The notes under the pieces: generated by a model
Database searches by the model: none
Told to the model about the DNA's origin: nothing
Seen by the model: the letters and a program-made list of their open reading frames with translations, nothing else
Shown here: piece after piece, positions 33,109-42,040 of the stretch
How positions within the stretch are numbered: the stretch's first letter is position 1
Layout of the letters: every line of letters begins with the position of its first letter
Source: Cupriavidus sp. D384
GTDB lineage: Bacteria > Pseudomonadota > Gammaproteobacteria > Burkholderiales > Burkholderiaceae
NCBI RefSeq assembly: GCF_001652915.1
Contig: NZ_BBQI01000126.1
Coordinates: forward strand, 1-64,000
Direction of reading: 5' to 3'
DNA: 64,000 nt
Position numbers and translations under genes: made by a program

Positions 33109-34081
33109 GCGCCGGGACGGCCCGGTGGCTGTCGTCCCCGGCGACGGCGTGGTGCGCGTGGGCGCCAGCCAGACCGACGCGCTGCTGCGCCGGCTGGAAT
33201 GGACCGTGGTACGGCGGCTCGATGGCCTGCTGCAGGGCGACTACCGCACGCTGTTTCGTGGCTTCGGGCTGGACCTGGCCGACCTGCGCGAATACCACCC
33301 CGGCGACGATGTGCGCCATATCGACTGGAACGTGACGGCGCGGCTGCAGACGCCGCATGTGCGCGAATACCAGGAGGATCGCGAGGTGGCGGTCTGGTTC
33401 CTGCTGGACCTTAGCGCGTCGGTCGATTTCGGGTCCGGCACCGTGCGCAAGCGCGACCTGCTGGCCGATTTCGTCACGGTCATGGCGCTGCTGCTGACGC
33501 GCTACGGCAATCGCGTGGGCACCGTGTTGTACGGCGGCGCCGCCGATACCGCAGCCCTGGTGGTGCCGGCGCGCGCCGGCCGCCGCCACCTGATGCACCT
33601 GCTGGACCGCATGCATGCCACGCCAGCCGCCTCGCCGGGCGATACGCGCCTGCGCGACCTGCTGGAGCGGGGGCGGGCCGTCGCCAAGCGCCGCTCGGTG
33701 ATGTTTGTCGTCTCCGACTTCATCAGCGCACCGGGCTGGCAGGCGTCGATGGCGATGCTGGCGCGGCGCCACGAAGTGGTGGCCGTGCGGCTGGCCGATC
33801 CGCTGGAACTGGCCCTGCCCGACCTGGGCGTGGTGGTGATGCAGGACGCCGAGACCGGCGAGCAGATGGTGATCGATACGCACGACAAGGGCTTCCGCAA
33901 GCGCTTTGCGGCCATGGCCGAGGCGCGCGAGGCCGCGTTGCAACTGGGCTTTACGCGGGCTGGCGTGGATTGCCTGACGCTGTCGACGGACACCCGGCTG
34001 GACCTGGCGCTGCTGCAGTTCGCTCGCCAGCGCAGCCGGCGCCTGGGCACGGTACGCGACGCCACCAGGGGCATCGCATGA
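33086..34081 (+). CDS. DUF58-domain protein of the MoxR cluster
   Basis: 331 aa, no membrane helix. It carries the DUF58 signature GDYRTLFRGFGLDLADLREY then HPGDDVRHIDWNVTAR, and a VWA-like fold (FLLDLSASVDFGSG with DLSAS as a MIDAS-like start; VVSDFIS later). The start ATG 33086 lies inside moxR. Its TGA overlaps the next gene's ATG (ATGA). It is believed to be a substrate adaptor for MoxR; target unknown. Confidence 0.9.
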   Translation: MFGRLRARRRDGPVAVVPGDGVVRVGASQTDALLRRLEWTVVRRLDGLLQGDYRTLFRGFGLDLADLREYHPGDDVRHIDWNVTARLQTPHVREYQEDREVAVWFLLDLSASVDFGSGTVRKRDLLADFVTVMALLLTRYGNRVGTVLYGGAADTAALVVPARAGRRHLMHLLDRMHATPAASPGDTRLRDLLERGRAVAKRRSVMFVVSDFISAPGWQASMAMLARRHEVVAVRLADPLELALPDLGVVVMQDAETGEQMVIDTHDKGFRKRFAAMAEAREAALQLGFTRAGVDCLTLSTDTRLDLALLQFARQRSRRLGTVRDATRGIA

Positions 34082-35151
34082 TCGATGCCCTGACCCGGCT
34101 CCCGGTGCTGAGCTTCCTGTGGCCCGCCATGCTGTGGTTGCTGGCGCTCGTGCTGGTGCTTGGCGCGGGATACATGTGGCTTGACGTTCGCCGGCGCCGC
34201 GCCGCTGCGCACTATCCCGCCTTGCGCGTGGCCGGCGTGGCGCCCGGGGCGCGTGCGGCGGGCAAGGCCGTGGCGAACTGGCGCCGTCATGTGGCGCCCG
34301 TGCTGGCCCTGCTGGCGCTGACCGCCCTGATCGTAGCCATCGCGCGGCCCCAGGCGGTGATGGTGCTGCCGTCACGCATCGAGACGGTGGTGCTGGTGAT
34401 CGACCTGTCGGGCAGCATGCGCGCGCAGGACGTCAAGCCCAGCCGCCTGCGCGCGGCACAGGGCGCGGCCAAGGTGCTGCTCGACGCGCAGCCGGCCGGC
34501 GTCAGCACAGGGGTAGTGGCGATGGCCGGTACCGCGGCCGTGGCGCAGGCACCCAGCCGCCACAAGGACGACGTGGCCGCCGCCATCGACAAGCTGCAGC
34601 CCCAGGGCGGCACGGCGCTGGGCAACGGCCTGCTGATTGCGCTGACGACACTGATGCCGCAACTGACCGAGCAAGCGGCACAACTGATGAACGAGGACGC
34701 CTCGTTCCAGAAATCGATGCCGGGCGATACGGACGAGACCGTGGCGCCCGGCTCCTATGCATCCGGTGCCATCGTGCTGTTCTCGGACGGCGAGAGCAAT
34801 GCCGGGCCCGCCGCGCTGCAGGTGGCCCAGCTTGCCGCCGCCCACGGAGTGCGCATCTACACCGTGGGCGTGGGCACCACCGAGGGCGTGGTGCTGAAGG
34901 CCGACGGCATGTCGGCCCGCGTCAGGCTCGACGAACAGGTACTGAAGCAGGTAGCCGATGCCACCGGCGCCGAGTACTTCCGCCTCGAAGACGCGTCGCG
35001 GCTCAAGACCGTGTACCGCGCCATCAACGCCAGGCTGGCCTACGGCAAGCGCGACCAGATCGAGGTCACCGCGTTCTTTGCCGCGCTGGGGGCGTTGCTG
35101 GCGACCTGTGCGGGGCTGCTGTCGCTGTGGTGGTTCGGGCGCGTGCTGTAG
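34078..35151 (+). CDS. BatA-like von Willebrand A membrane protein
   Basis: 357 aa. N-terminal helices (about 12-36 and 67-84), a VWA domain with MIDAS DLSGSM, Thr in GGTALGNG and Asp in LFSDGESNAG, and a C-terminal helix (FFAALGALLATCAGLLSLWW). It is coupled to the DUF58 gene by ATGA. Together with the divergent VWA gene it gives a BatA/BatB-like pair exposed to the periplasm. No TPR protein (BatC) or BatD is nearby. Confidence 0.9.
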   Translation: MIDALTRLPVLSFLWPAMLWLLALVLVLGAGYMWLDVRRRRAAAHYPALRVAGVAPGARAAGKAVANWRRHVAPVLALLALTALIVAIARPQAVMVLPSRIETVVLVIDLSGSMRAQDVKPSRLRAAQGAAKVLLDAQPAGVSTGVVAMAGTAAVAQAPSRHKDDVAAAIDKLQPQGGTALGNGLLIALTTLMPQLTEQAAQLMNEDASFQKSMPGDTDETVAPGSYASGAIVLFSDGESNAGPAALQVAQLAAAHGVRIYTVGVGTTEGVVLKADGMSARVRLDEQVLKQVADATGAEYFRLEDASRLKTVYRAINARLAYGKRDQIEVTAFFAALGALLATCAGLLSLWWFGRVL

Positions 35152-35170
35152 CGGCAACGCGCCCTGCCCG

Positions 35171-35644
35171 CTAGCGCGGCTGCAGCACCAGCAGCGTGGA
35201 CGTGCCGTGCGCCAGCACGCGGCCCGAGGCGTCGGTCACACGGCAATCGGCGGTGATGATCTGCCGGCCCTGCGTGATCACGCGGCCTTCGGCACGCACC
35301 CGCCCGGTATCGGGCTTGATGGCACGCGAGAAGTTGCCTTTGGTTTCCACGGTGGTATAGCCCGTACCGGCCGGCAACACGGAATTGGCCGCGCATCCCG
35401 TGGCGCTATCGATCAGCGTCAGGGCCCAGCCGCCATGCACGGTGCCCATCGGATTGCACAGGTGCGGGCCTGGCTCGCCTTCGAAGGCGGCGAACCCGTC
35501 GCCCACTTCCACCAGCCAGAATCCCAGCGCCTGGCCGATCGGCGGCTGCGGCAGCCGCCCGTCGACGATGGCCTCCAGCACGGCCTTGCCGGTCATGCCC
35601 GCGATGTCAGCCGGGTTCGCCACGCCATAGTGATAGTCGGTCAC
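35171..35644 (-). CDS. PaaI-family hotdog thioesterase
   Basis: 157 aa single hotdog domain. The catalytic region is HLCNPMGTVHGGWALTLIDSATG (quoted in part: GTVHGGW), with a later VETKGNFSRAIKPDTG strand. Family members hydrolyse acyl- or aryl-CoA esters. It stands alone, convergent with the VWA gene 20 bases away. A CCAGGAGACGT site precedes the ATG. Confidence 0.9.
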   Translation of the reverse strand: MTDYHYGVANPADIAGMTGKAVLEAIVDGRLPQPPIGQALGFWLVEVGDGFAAFEGEPGPHLCNPMGTVHGGWALTLIDSATGCAANSVLPAGTGYTTVETKGNFSRAIKPDTGRVRAEGRVITQGRQIITADCRVTDASGRVLAHGTSTLLVLQPR

Positions 35645-35766
35645 GCACGTCTCCTGGTTCTTGTACTGGGTGCGATGATAATGGCGATTGCTTGCGCTTG
35701 CGCTTGAGTGCCTCGCCCCGGGAAGCCGGTCGGCGGAGGAAGGCCGGGCCCGTGATCAGCGGGTAA

Positions 35767-37008
35767 TCAGGCCGCAGTGACGCAGTCCTGCTCGGCCTGG
35801 ACGGCGGGCTCGGCGTCTTCGTCGGGCCGCATGCTCGAGCCCAGCACGAACTGGTCGCGGCCGCGCGTCTTTGCCATGTAGAGCGCGCGATCCGCTTCGG
35901 CGAACAGGTTGCGCCAGAGGCCGTCGCGGCTCGATGGCCCGGCGTGCAGCTGCGCCACGCCGATGCTGACGCTGGCGTGGCCGCAACCGGGGCCGTCGCC
36001 ATCGGGCAGGGCAATCGCCCTGACCTTGCGCAGGATACGGTTGGCAAGCGCCGTGGCCTGGTGTTCGTCGGTATGGGGGCAAAGGATGCAGAATTCCTCG
36101 CCGCCGTAGCGCGCGGCAATATCCGACGCGCGCCGCGAGTTGTCGAGTGCTGTGGCGATGTCGCGCAGCACCTGGTCGCCGGCATGGTGGCCGTGCCGGT
36201 CGTTGACACGCTTGAAATGGTCGACGTCGATCACCAGGCACGACAGCGGATCGCCGTCGCGCTGCCAGCGCGCCACCAGGCCCATGGCGGTCATGTCCAG
36301 CGCCCCGCGGTTCAGCAGGCCGGTCAGTGCATCGAGGCGCGCGCCGCTTTCGTTGCGGGCGATGATCTGTTCCATCGCCATCAGGCTGAAGCCGAACAGG
36401 CCCAGCAGCACGGCTACCAGCGGCGCCAGCGGCCAGACCGACGCGCTGGTCTGCAGGAAGAACGGCGTGATTGCCAGTCCCTTGAACGCGGCGCCGTAGC
36501 TGAGCGCCGCCACCTGGGATCCAAGCAGAACGAGATGGGATGCCAGCACCAGCGGCCCGCCGATGCTGGTACGGCCGCGCCGGCTGCGCAGCATCGTGAC
36601 GATGGTGCTGAACGAGATCACGGCGAGCATGCCGTACGCCAGGCCATGCAGCAGCAGCCGCCCGTCGGACAGACCGGACATCAGCACCAGCAGTACCAGC
36701 GTGGCCAGTCCGATCACGCGCAACGGCAGCGCCCGATCGGCCAGCCCGTAATACACGCGCACACCGCGATAGATGGTCAGCCGGCCGATCAGGTAGGCGC
36801 CGGCACCCAGCGCGGAGAGCTGCAGCGAATCGCCAGCGGTGCTGGCGGCCACCACCAGGCCGGCACCGGACGCCACCACATGCCCCACGGCCCAGAGGCG
36901 CCCCGCCTCGCTGGCGCGCAGCGCAAGCACCAGCCCTGCCGCCATGACCAGCGTGCTGGAGAAAACCACCATCATGACGACCAGAATCGTCTGCTGAGCC
37001 AGGTGCAC
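35767..37008 (-). CDS. Membrane-bound diguanylate cyclase
   Basis: 413 aa. Six or so hydrophobic helices (residues about 5-200) precede a GGDEF domain that makes c-di-GMP from two GTP. The active loop is RYGGEEF and the metal-binding Asp is in CLVIDVDHFKRVND. An RxxD inhibitory site (RASD) sits five residues before GGEEF, so product feedback is expected. No known sensor domain name fits the membrane part. Stands alone on the minus strand. Confidence 0.93.
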   Translation of the reverse strand: MHLAQQTILVVMMVVFSSTLVMAAGLVLALRASEAGRLWAVGHVVASGAGLVVAASTAGDSLQLSALGAGAYLIGRLTIYRGVRVYYGLADRALPLRVIGLATLVLLVLMSGLSDGRLLLHGLAYGMLAVISFSTIVTMLRSRRGRTSIGGPLVLASHLVLLGSQVAALSYGAAFKGLAITPFFLQTSASVWPLAPLVAVLLGLFGFSLMAMEQIIARNESGARLDALTGLLNRGALDMTAMGLVARWQRDGDPLSCLVIDVDHFKRVNDRHGHHAGDQVLRDIATALDNSRRASDIAARYGGEEFCILCPHTDEHQATALANRILRKVRAIALPDGDGPGCGHASVSIGVAQLHAGPSSRDGLWRNLFAEADRALYMAKTRGRDQFVLGSSMRPDEDAEPAVQAEQDCVTAA

Positions 37009-37245
37009 GGGAATCGGTTTCCTCTTAAAGCTACCGGGGGCGGCTGCCGTTATCCACGTTAACCCTGACTGGGCGACCCGACGTGAAGAACGGTGGACGG
37101 AAACGCCGCCGGAAGATACGGGAAGAAGCGGCGAAAGGACGCATCATAGCCCGCGCGCCAGCCATGGCGGCACCCCCGGCAAGCCGGGTACTCGCCTCAT
37201 TCTTGCAATGGTTTGCAAAGCGCGGAAATCCGCCACGCGGAATGT

Positions 37246-38019
37246 TCAGTCGTCCTGCGGGGGGGTGGCCGTCAGCGACCCGGCGCCAGCCGGCCTGACG
37301 TCCGGGAACGTGCCGCCCAGCGCCAGCGTCAACGCGCGGGCGGCGTCCAGCACCTGATCGCGGAAAGCCTCGCTGAAGCGAGGCGTCGGGCAGGTCAGCG
37401 TCAGCGCCCCCTTCAGTTCGCCACCGGGGCCGAATACCGGCGACGACACGCCGGCGATATCGGGGCTGCGGTCGCCCACCATCGCAATCACGCCTTCGTC
37501 GCGAATCCGCTGGTAGATCTCGCCGCGTGCCCCGGCAAAGGCGCGCAGCACGCGTCCGCCCGAGCCCCGGTTGCGCGGCAGCAGATCGCCGGCGCGGATA
37601 TGGTCGCGCACCGGCTGCGGCGAATCCACGCGATACAGGCACAGGCGATGCTCGCCCTGCTCGACGTGGAACGCGGCCGATTCCCGCGTCACGCGCACCA
37701 GTTCGCGCAGCGCCGGCAGCACGACCTGCTCCAGCGAGAACGAAGCCGCATAGACCGCGTTAAGCCGGGCCACTTCCGAGCCCAGCGCGTAGCGGCCGTC
37801 GGGCAGCCGCTGGATCAGCCGGGCATGTTCCAGCGAGGCCAGCAGCCGCAGCAGCGTGCTCTTGTACAGGCCGCTGCGCTGGGCCAGTTCGGCCAGGCCC
37901 AGCGACGTGTCGCCTTCGCGGAACACCGACAGCACGAACAGCGCCCGGTCGACGGCAATCGCACCACCATCGGCGGCGTTCTTGTCGGCTTCGGAGAGCT
38001 GGGCGGCTTTGCGTGGCAT
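37246..38019 (-). CDS. IclR-family transcriptional regulator
   Basis: 257 aa. The winged helix is LGLAELAQRSGLYKSTLLRLL, and the effector domain includes FHVEQGEHRLCLYRVDSPQP and AGVSSPVFGPGGELKGALTL. It is divergent from an MFS transporter gene 198 bases away, which is its probable target. The effector is unknown. Confidence 0.92.
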   Translation of the reverse strand: MPRKAAQLSEADKNAADGGAIAVDRALFVLSVFREGDTSLGLAELAQRSGLYKSTLLRLLASLEHARLIQRLPDGRYALGSEVARLNAVYAASFSLEQVVLPALRELVRVTRESAAFHVEQGEHRLCLYRVDSPQPVRDHIRAGDLLPRNRGSGGRVLRAFAGARGEIYQRIRDEGVIAMVGDRSPDIAGVSSPVFGPGGELKGALTLTCPTPRFSEAFRDQVLDAARALTLALGGTFPDVRPAGAGSLTATPPQDD

Positions 38020-38217
38020 GGTCGGGCGGGCGGGACGGCCAATTGGAACGGGGGTCCACCGTATAGAACGGCCCAGGTGTTGTCAATGCGACCACGGCGG
38101 CGCACCGGTGCCCGACACGATTGCGGCAATGCCGGTATGATGGCGCCTTCCGGGTTTTCCCTAGGTCGTCGTACCAGGCGATCCACGCCCGGCCAACCCG
38201 CGCCTCCTGAATCACCC

Positions 38218-39444
38218 ATGTCTGCCCCGAGCCATTCCTCGGTCACACCACCGCATGGCGAATCCGCCACCGACAATGTGACCCGCCGTATCCTTGCCAT
38301 CGTTTTTTTCAACTTCATCGCCTATCTGGCGGTGGGCCTGCCGATTGCCGTGGTGCCGGGTTTTGTCCACGGCGACCTGGGCTACAGCGCCGTGCTGGCT
38401 GGCCTGGCGGTCAGCATCCAGTACCTGGCAACCCTGATGAGCCGTCCCTGGGCCGGCACGCTGTGCGATACGCAAGGCCCGAAGCGCTCGGTGCTGACCG
38501 GGCTGGCACTGGTCACGGGCAGCGGTGTGCTGACGCTGGTGGCCTCGCTGTTCGCCGGCAGCGACTGGATCGGCCTGGCGTGGCTGCTGGCGGGACGCCT
38601 GATGCTGGGTGCAGGCGAAAGCCTGGTCACGACGGGCACCATCGCCTGGGGTATCGGCAGCGCCGGGGCGCACCATACCGCCAAGGTCATCTCGTGGAAT
38701 GGCATCACCACCTACGGCGCACTGGCCGTGGGCGCGCCGGTTGGCGTAGTGCTGGCCAAATGGGGCGGCCTGGGCACGATCGGCGTGGTCACCACGCTGA
38801 TTGCCGGCGCGTCGCTGCTGCTGGCACGCCGCCGCCCGCCGGTGCCGGTGCTCAAGGGCGACCGCCTGCCGTTCCGCAGCGTCTTCCGCGCCATGACGCC
38901 GTTCGGCCTGTGCCTGGCACTGGGCTCGGTCGGCTTTGGGGTGATCACGGCGTTCATCACGCTCTACTACAACAGCAAGGGCTGGGATCACGCCGCGCTG
39001 GCGCTGACGGCACTGGGCACCTGCTTCGTGCTGACGCGCCTGGTGATGGCCGATGCCATCTCGCGATTTGGCGGCTACGCCGTGGCACTGGTGTCGTTTG
39101 CCGTGGAGGCCGCCGGCCTGGGCATTATCTGGATGGCCCACGCCCCGTGGCAGGCCCTGGCGGGTGCCGCCGTGGTCGGTTTTGGCTTCTCGCTGGTGTT
39201 TCCGGCGCTGGGCATGGAAGCGGTCAAGCGCGTGCCGGCCACCAATCGCGGCTCGGCGCTGGGCGCCTACGCCCTGTTCCTTGATTTCGCGCTGGGCCTG
39301 ACCGGCCCGGTGGCCGGCTTTATCGCCGCGCAAGGCGACTATCCGGCCGTCTACCTGTTTGCCGCGGTGAGCGCGGTGCTGGCGCTGGTACTGAGCCAGC
39401 TGCTGGCCGCGCGGTATCGCGACCAGCTGGCGCCGGCCACCTGA
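38218..39444 (+). CDS. MFS transporter (YfcJ/YhhS-like)
   Basis: 408 aa, twelve predicted helices. The loop 2-3 motif is RPWAGTLCDTQGPKRSV, and the mid region is GAGESLVTTGTIAWGIG, typical of the YhhS/YfcJ drug-efflux-like group. The start 38218 is the first ATG preceding the transporter and follows a CCTCCTGAATCACCC leader. The stop TGA directly abuts the stop of the convergent methyltransferase with no gap. Substrate unknown. Confidence 0.9.
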   Translation: MSAPSHSSVTPPHGESATDNVTRRILAIVFFNFIAYLAVGLPIAVVPGFVHGDLGYSAVLAGLAVSIQYLATLMSRPWAGTLCDTQGPKRSVLTGLALVTGSGVLTLVASLFAGSDWIGLAWLLAGRLMLGAGESLVTTGTIAWGIGSAGAHHTAKVISWNGITTYGALAVGAPVGVVLAKWGGLGTIGVVTTLIAGASLLLARRRPPVPVLKGDRLPFRSVFRAMTPFGLCLALGSVGFGVITAFITLYYNSKGWDHAALALTALGTCFVLTRLVMADAISRFGGYAVALVSFAVEAAGLGIIWMAHAPWQALAGAAVVGFGFSLVFPALGMEAVKRVPATNRGSALGAYALFLDFALGLTGPVAGFIAAQGDYPAVYLFAAVSAVLALVLSQLLAARYRDQLAPAT

Positions 39445-40212
39445 TTACAGCCGTTCGCAGCAATACGCCTCGGTGCTGTAGGGGAACGACACCTCGCCGT
39501 GGCCGCGCAGCGCCGGATCGGCGTCGATCACCGCGTGCAGGCGCGCACGCACGGCATCCTGCTCGGACTGCGGCAGCGACGCGATAAAGCTGACCGACAT
39601 CACGCGGTCGACAATCACCTGCTCCGGCGCGCCGGTATGTGTATAGGGAAAGCGCGCCAGGCCAAGCGGGCCGAAGCCATCGGCCGGGAAGACCTTCTTC
39701 CAGTCGCCCTTGTAGAAGCGTGGCGCATCGCCCTCGTAGGGCGTCATGATCTCGGTCAGCCTGGCAACCCAGCCTACCGATTCGTCGCGCACATTCCAGA
39801 TCAGGCCAAGACGCCCGCCCGGTTTCAGCACGCGGGCGATTTCCCGCATCGCGGCGGGATTGGCAAACCAGTGAAACGCCTGCGCGCAGACCACGGCGTC
39901 CACGCTGGCGTCGGGCAACGGCATCGACTCCGCGCTGCCCTGTACGGCACGCACCTCCGGCAGCCTGGCCGAAAGCTGGGCGCGCATCGCGTCGACCGGC
40001 TCCACGGCGATCACGCTGGCGCCGGTAGGCAGCAGCAGGCGCGTGAACTTGCCCGTGCCGGCGCCCAGGTCAACCACGGTTTTGCCGGGCGCCAGCCCTG
40101 GCGTGTCGCGCAACCAGGTGCCAAGTTCGGCGGGATAGTCGGGACGCCCGCGGGCGTAGGTATCGGCCTGGGTCGAGAAGCCCTGGGCCGCGGCATGATG
40201 GATTGTCGTCAT
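39445..40212 (-). CDS. SAM-dependent methyltransferase (type 11, YcgJ-like)
   Basis: 255 aa. Motif I is VVDLGAGTGKFTRLLL, the acidic motif IAVEPVDAMRAQL, and the catalytic-region segment is VDAVVCAQAFHWFANPAAMREIARVLKPGG. The N-terminus AAQGFSTQADTYARGRPDYP is typical of the group acting on small molecules. It is convergent with the MFS gene. Substrate unknown. Confidence 0.9.
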   Translation of the reverse strand: MTTIHHAAAQGFSTQADTYARGRPDYPAELGTWLRDTPGLAPGKTVVDLGAGTGKFTRLLLPTGASVIAVEPVDAMRAQLSARLPEVRAVQGSAESMPLPDASVDAVVCAQAFHWFANPAAMREIARVLKPGGRLGLIWNVRDESVGWVARLTEIMTPYEGDAPRFYKGDWKKVFPADGFGPLGLARFPYTHTGAPEQVIVDRVMSVSFIASLPQSEQDAVRARLHAVIDADPALRGHGEVSFPYSTEAYCCERL

Positions 40213-40285
40213 GACCCCGCACGATACGCCGGCGGCGTGACATCGACAAGTCCTGCCGCCGCGCACCCCGGCCCCGGGGGCCGCG

Positions 40286-41155
40286 TCAGTGCTGCAGGCC
40301 CCAGCGGCGCACCGTCAGGCGTTCCAGCGTGGTGAACACCAGCCCCTCCACTGCCAGCCCGATCAGGATCACCGTCGCCAGCCCGGCGAAGACGCGGTCG
40401 GTATAAAGCTCGTTGCGGTTCTGGAAAATGTACCAGCCCAGTCCGCCCTTGCCCGACGACGCGCCAAACACCAGCTCGGCCGCGATCAGCGTGCGCCAGG
40501 CAAACGCCCAGCCGATCTTGAGACCCGACAGGATGGCCGGCAGCGCCGCCGGCACCAGGATCAGCACCACATAGCGCAGGCCTCGCAGCCCATAGTTGCG
40601 GCCCGCCATGCGCAGCGTTTCGGGCACGCCGCGAAAGCCTGCATAGGTGTTCAGGGCCAGCGGCCACAGTACCGAATGGACCAGCACGAACACCAGGCTT
40701 CCGGTGCCCAGGCCAAACCACAGCAAGGCCAGCGGCAGCAGCGCGATGGCCGGCAGCGGGTTGAACATCGCCGTCAGCGTATCGAGCAGATCGCGACCGA
40801 TGCGCGTCGACACCGCCACCGTGGTCAGCACAAATGCCAGCACGATGCCGGCCGCGTAGCCCTGCAGCAGGATCGACAGCGACACCACGGCCTTGCCGGG
40901 CAGTTCGCCACTGGCAATGGCCTCCACGAAGGCGCGCGCGGTGGACAGGAAGGTCGGCAGCAACAGATCGTTGTCCTGCACGCGGGCAACGATTTCCCAG
41001 GCCACGGCCAGCACCAGCAGGATCGCAGCCTTGCGCAGCCAGCCCTGCTGCCACAGTTGCCGGTACCACGGCAGCGCACGGGACAGCGGCACGGCCGTAA
41101 AGGGTTCGAGTACGCGCTCGTATTCGGGGCGCAGGGGCGGAAGGATTGTCGACAT
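40286..41155 (-). CDS. ssuC: ABC transporter permease, sulfonate/taurine type
   Basis: 289 aa with about six helices and the BPD-transporter EAA-like loop GVPETLRMAGRNYGLRG...LPAILSGLKIG. Last gene of a four-gene minus-strand operon (dioxygenase, binding protein, ATPase, permease). The exact substrate is inferred from the TauD-like neighbour; nitrate- or pyrimidine-type permeases look similar. Confidence 0.85.
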   Translation of the reverse strand: MSTILPPLRPEYERVLEPFTAVPLSRALPWYRQLWQQGWLRKAAILLVLAVAWEIVARVQDNDLLLPTFLSTARAFVEAIASGELPGKAVVSLSILLQGYAAGIVLAFVLTTVAVSTRIGRDLLDTLTAMFNPLPAIALLPLALLWFGLGTGSLVFVLVHSVLWPLALNTYAGFRGVPETLRMAGRNYGLRGLRYVVLILVPAALPAILSGLKIGWAFAWRTLIAAELVFGASSGKGGLGWYIFQNRNELYTDRVFAGLATVILIGLAVEGLVFTTLERLTVRRWGLQH

Positions 41156-41175
41156 GGTTCAGGCGGTGGGGGCGT

Positions 41176-42039
41176 TCAGTGCGTGGCGGCGTGGCGGGCA
41201 TGGTCCGGCGTGGTGCCAGGCTCGGCCGGTGTATCGAACAGCATGGCGTGGATTCGCTGCGCCGCCTGCTGGAATTCCGCGCTGCCCTGGCTGGCGAGCG
41301 AGAACTGGTGGCTGTTCAGCTCGGCGCGCACGCGGCCCGGATGCGGCGACAGCAGCAGGATGCGGCTGCCCACGACCAGCGCCTCTTCGATCGAATGGGT
41401 CACGAACAGCAGCGTGAACGCGGCTTCGTCCCACAGCGCCAGCAGTTCTTCCTGCATGCGCCGCCGCGTGAGCGCGTCCAGCGCGGCAAACGGCTCGTCC
41501 ATCAGCAGCACCTTGGGCCGGGTTGCCAGCGCACGGGCAATGGCCACGCGCTGCTTCATGCCGCCGGACAGCGTATGCGGATAGGCATCGGCAAAGCCCG
41601 CCAGGCCAACCTTGTCCAGAAAATGCATGGCGACGTCGCTGGCCTCCGCCTTCGACAGGCCACGTGCCTGGCGCAGCGGAAACATCACGTTCTGCCTGAC
41701 GGTCTTCCACGGCGGCAGCTGATCGAACTCCTGGAACACGACGATGCGGTCAGGGCCCGGCGCCTGCACGCGCTGGCCTTCAAGCCGGATCTCGCCCTCG
41801 GCCGGCGGCACAAAGCCGGCCACGGCCTTGAGCAGCGTCGACTTGCCGCAGCCGGACGGCCCCAGCAGCACGAAACGATCCGACGCATGCACATCGAAGC
41901 TCACGCGGTGCGTGGCGCGCACCACGCGCGTGGGCGTACGGTATTCGAGCGATACGCCATCCACCTGCAGCAGCGGCTGCGGATGAGGTACCACGCGCAG
42001 GTGCGGATTGACGTGATTGCCGTGATTGCCGTCAGCCAT
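41176..42039 (-). CDS. ssuB: ABC transporter ATP-binding protein, sulfonate/taurine type
   Basis: 287 aa. Walker A is GPSGCGKST, Q-loop FQEFDQLPPW, signature LSGGMKQRVAIARAL, Walker B LLMDEPFAALD and switch His in THSIEEA. It has an unusual His/Asn-rich N-terminus (DGNHGNHVNPH). One base separates it from the binding-protein gene, so the pair is tightly coupled. Confidence 0.9.
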   Translation of the reverse strand: MADGNHGNHVNPHLRVVPHPQPLLQVDGVSLEYRTPTRVVRATHRVSFDVHASDRFVLLGPSGCGKSTLLKAVAGFVPPAEGEIRLEGQRVQAPGPDRIVVFQEFDQLPPWKTVRQNVMFPLRQARGLSKAEASDVAMHFLDKVGLAGFADAYPHTLSGGMKQRVAIARALATRPKVLLMDEPFAALDALTRRRMQEELLALWDEAAFTLLFVTHSIEEALVVGSRILLLSPHPGRVRAELNSHQFSLASQGSAEFQQAAQRIHAMLFDTPAEPGTTPDHARHAATH

Positions 42040-42040
42040 G

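Noticed and set aside
35685..35706. Short GCGCTT repeats upstream of the thioesterase
   Set aside because: Only three 6-base units; too short to be more than slippage.
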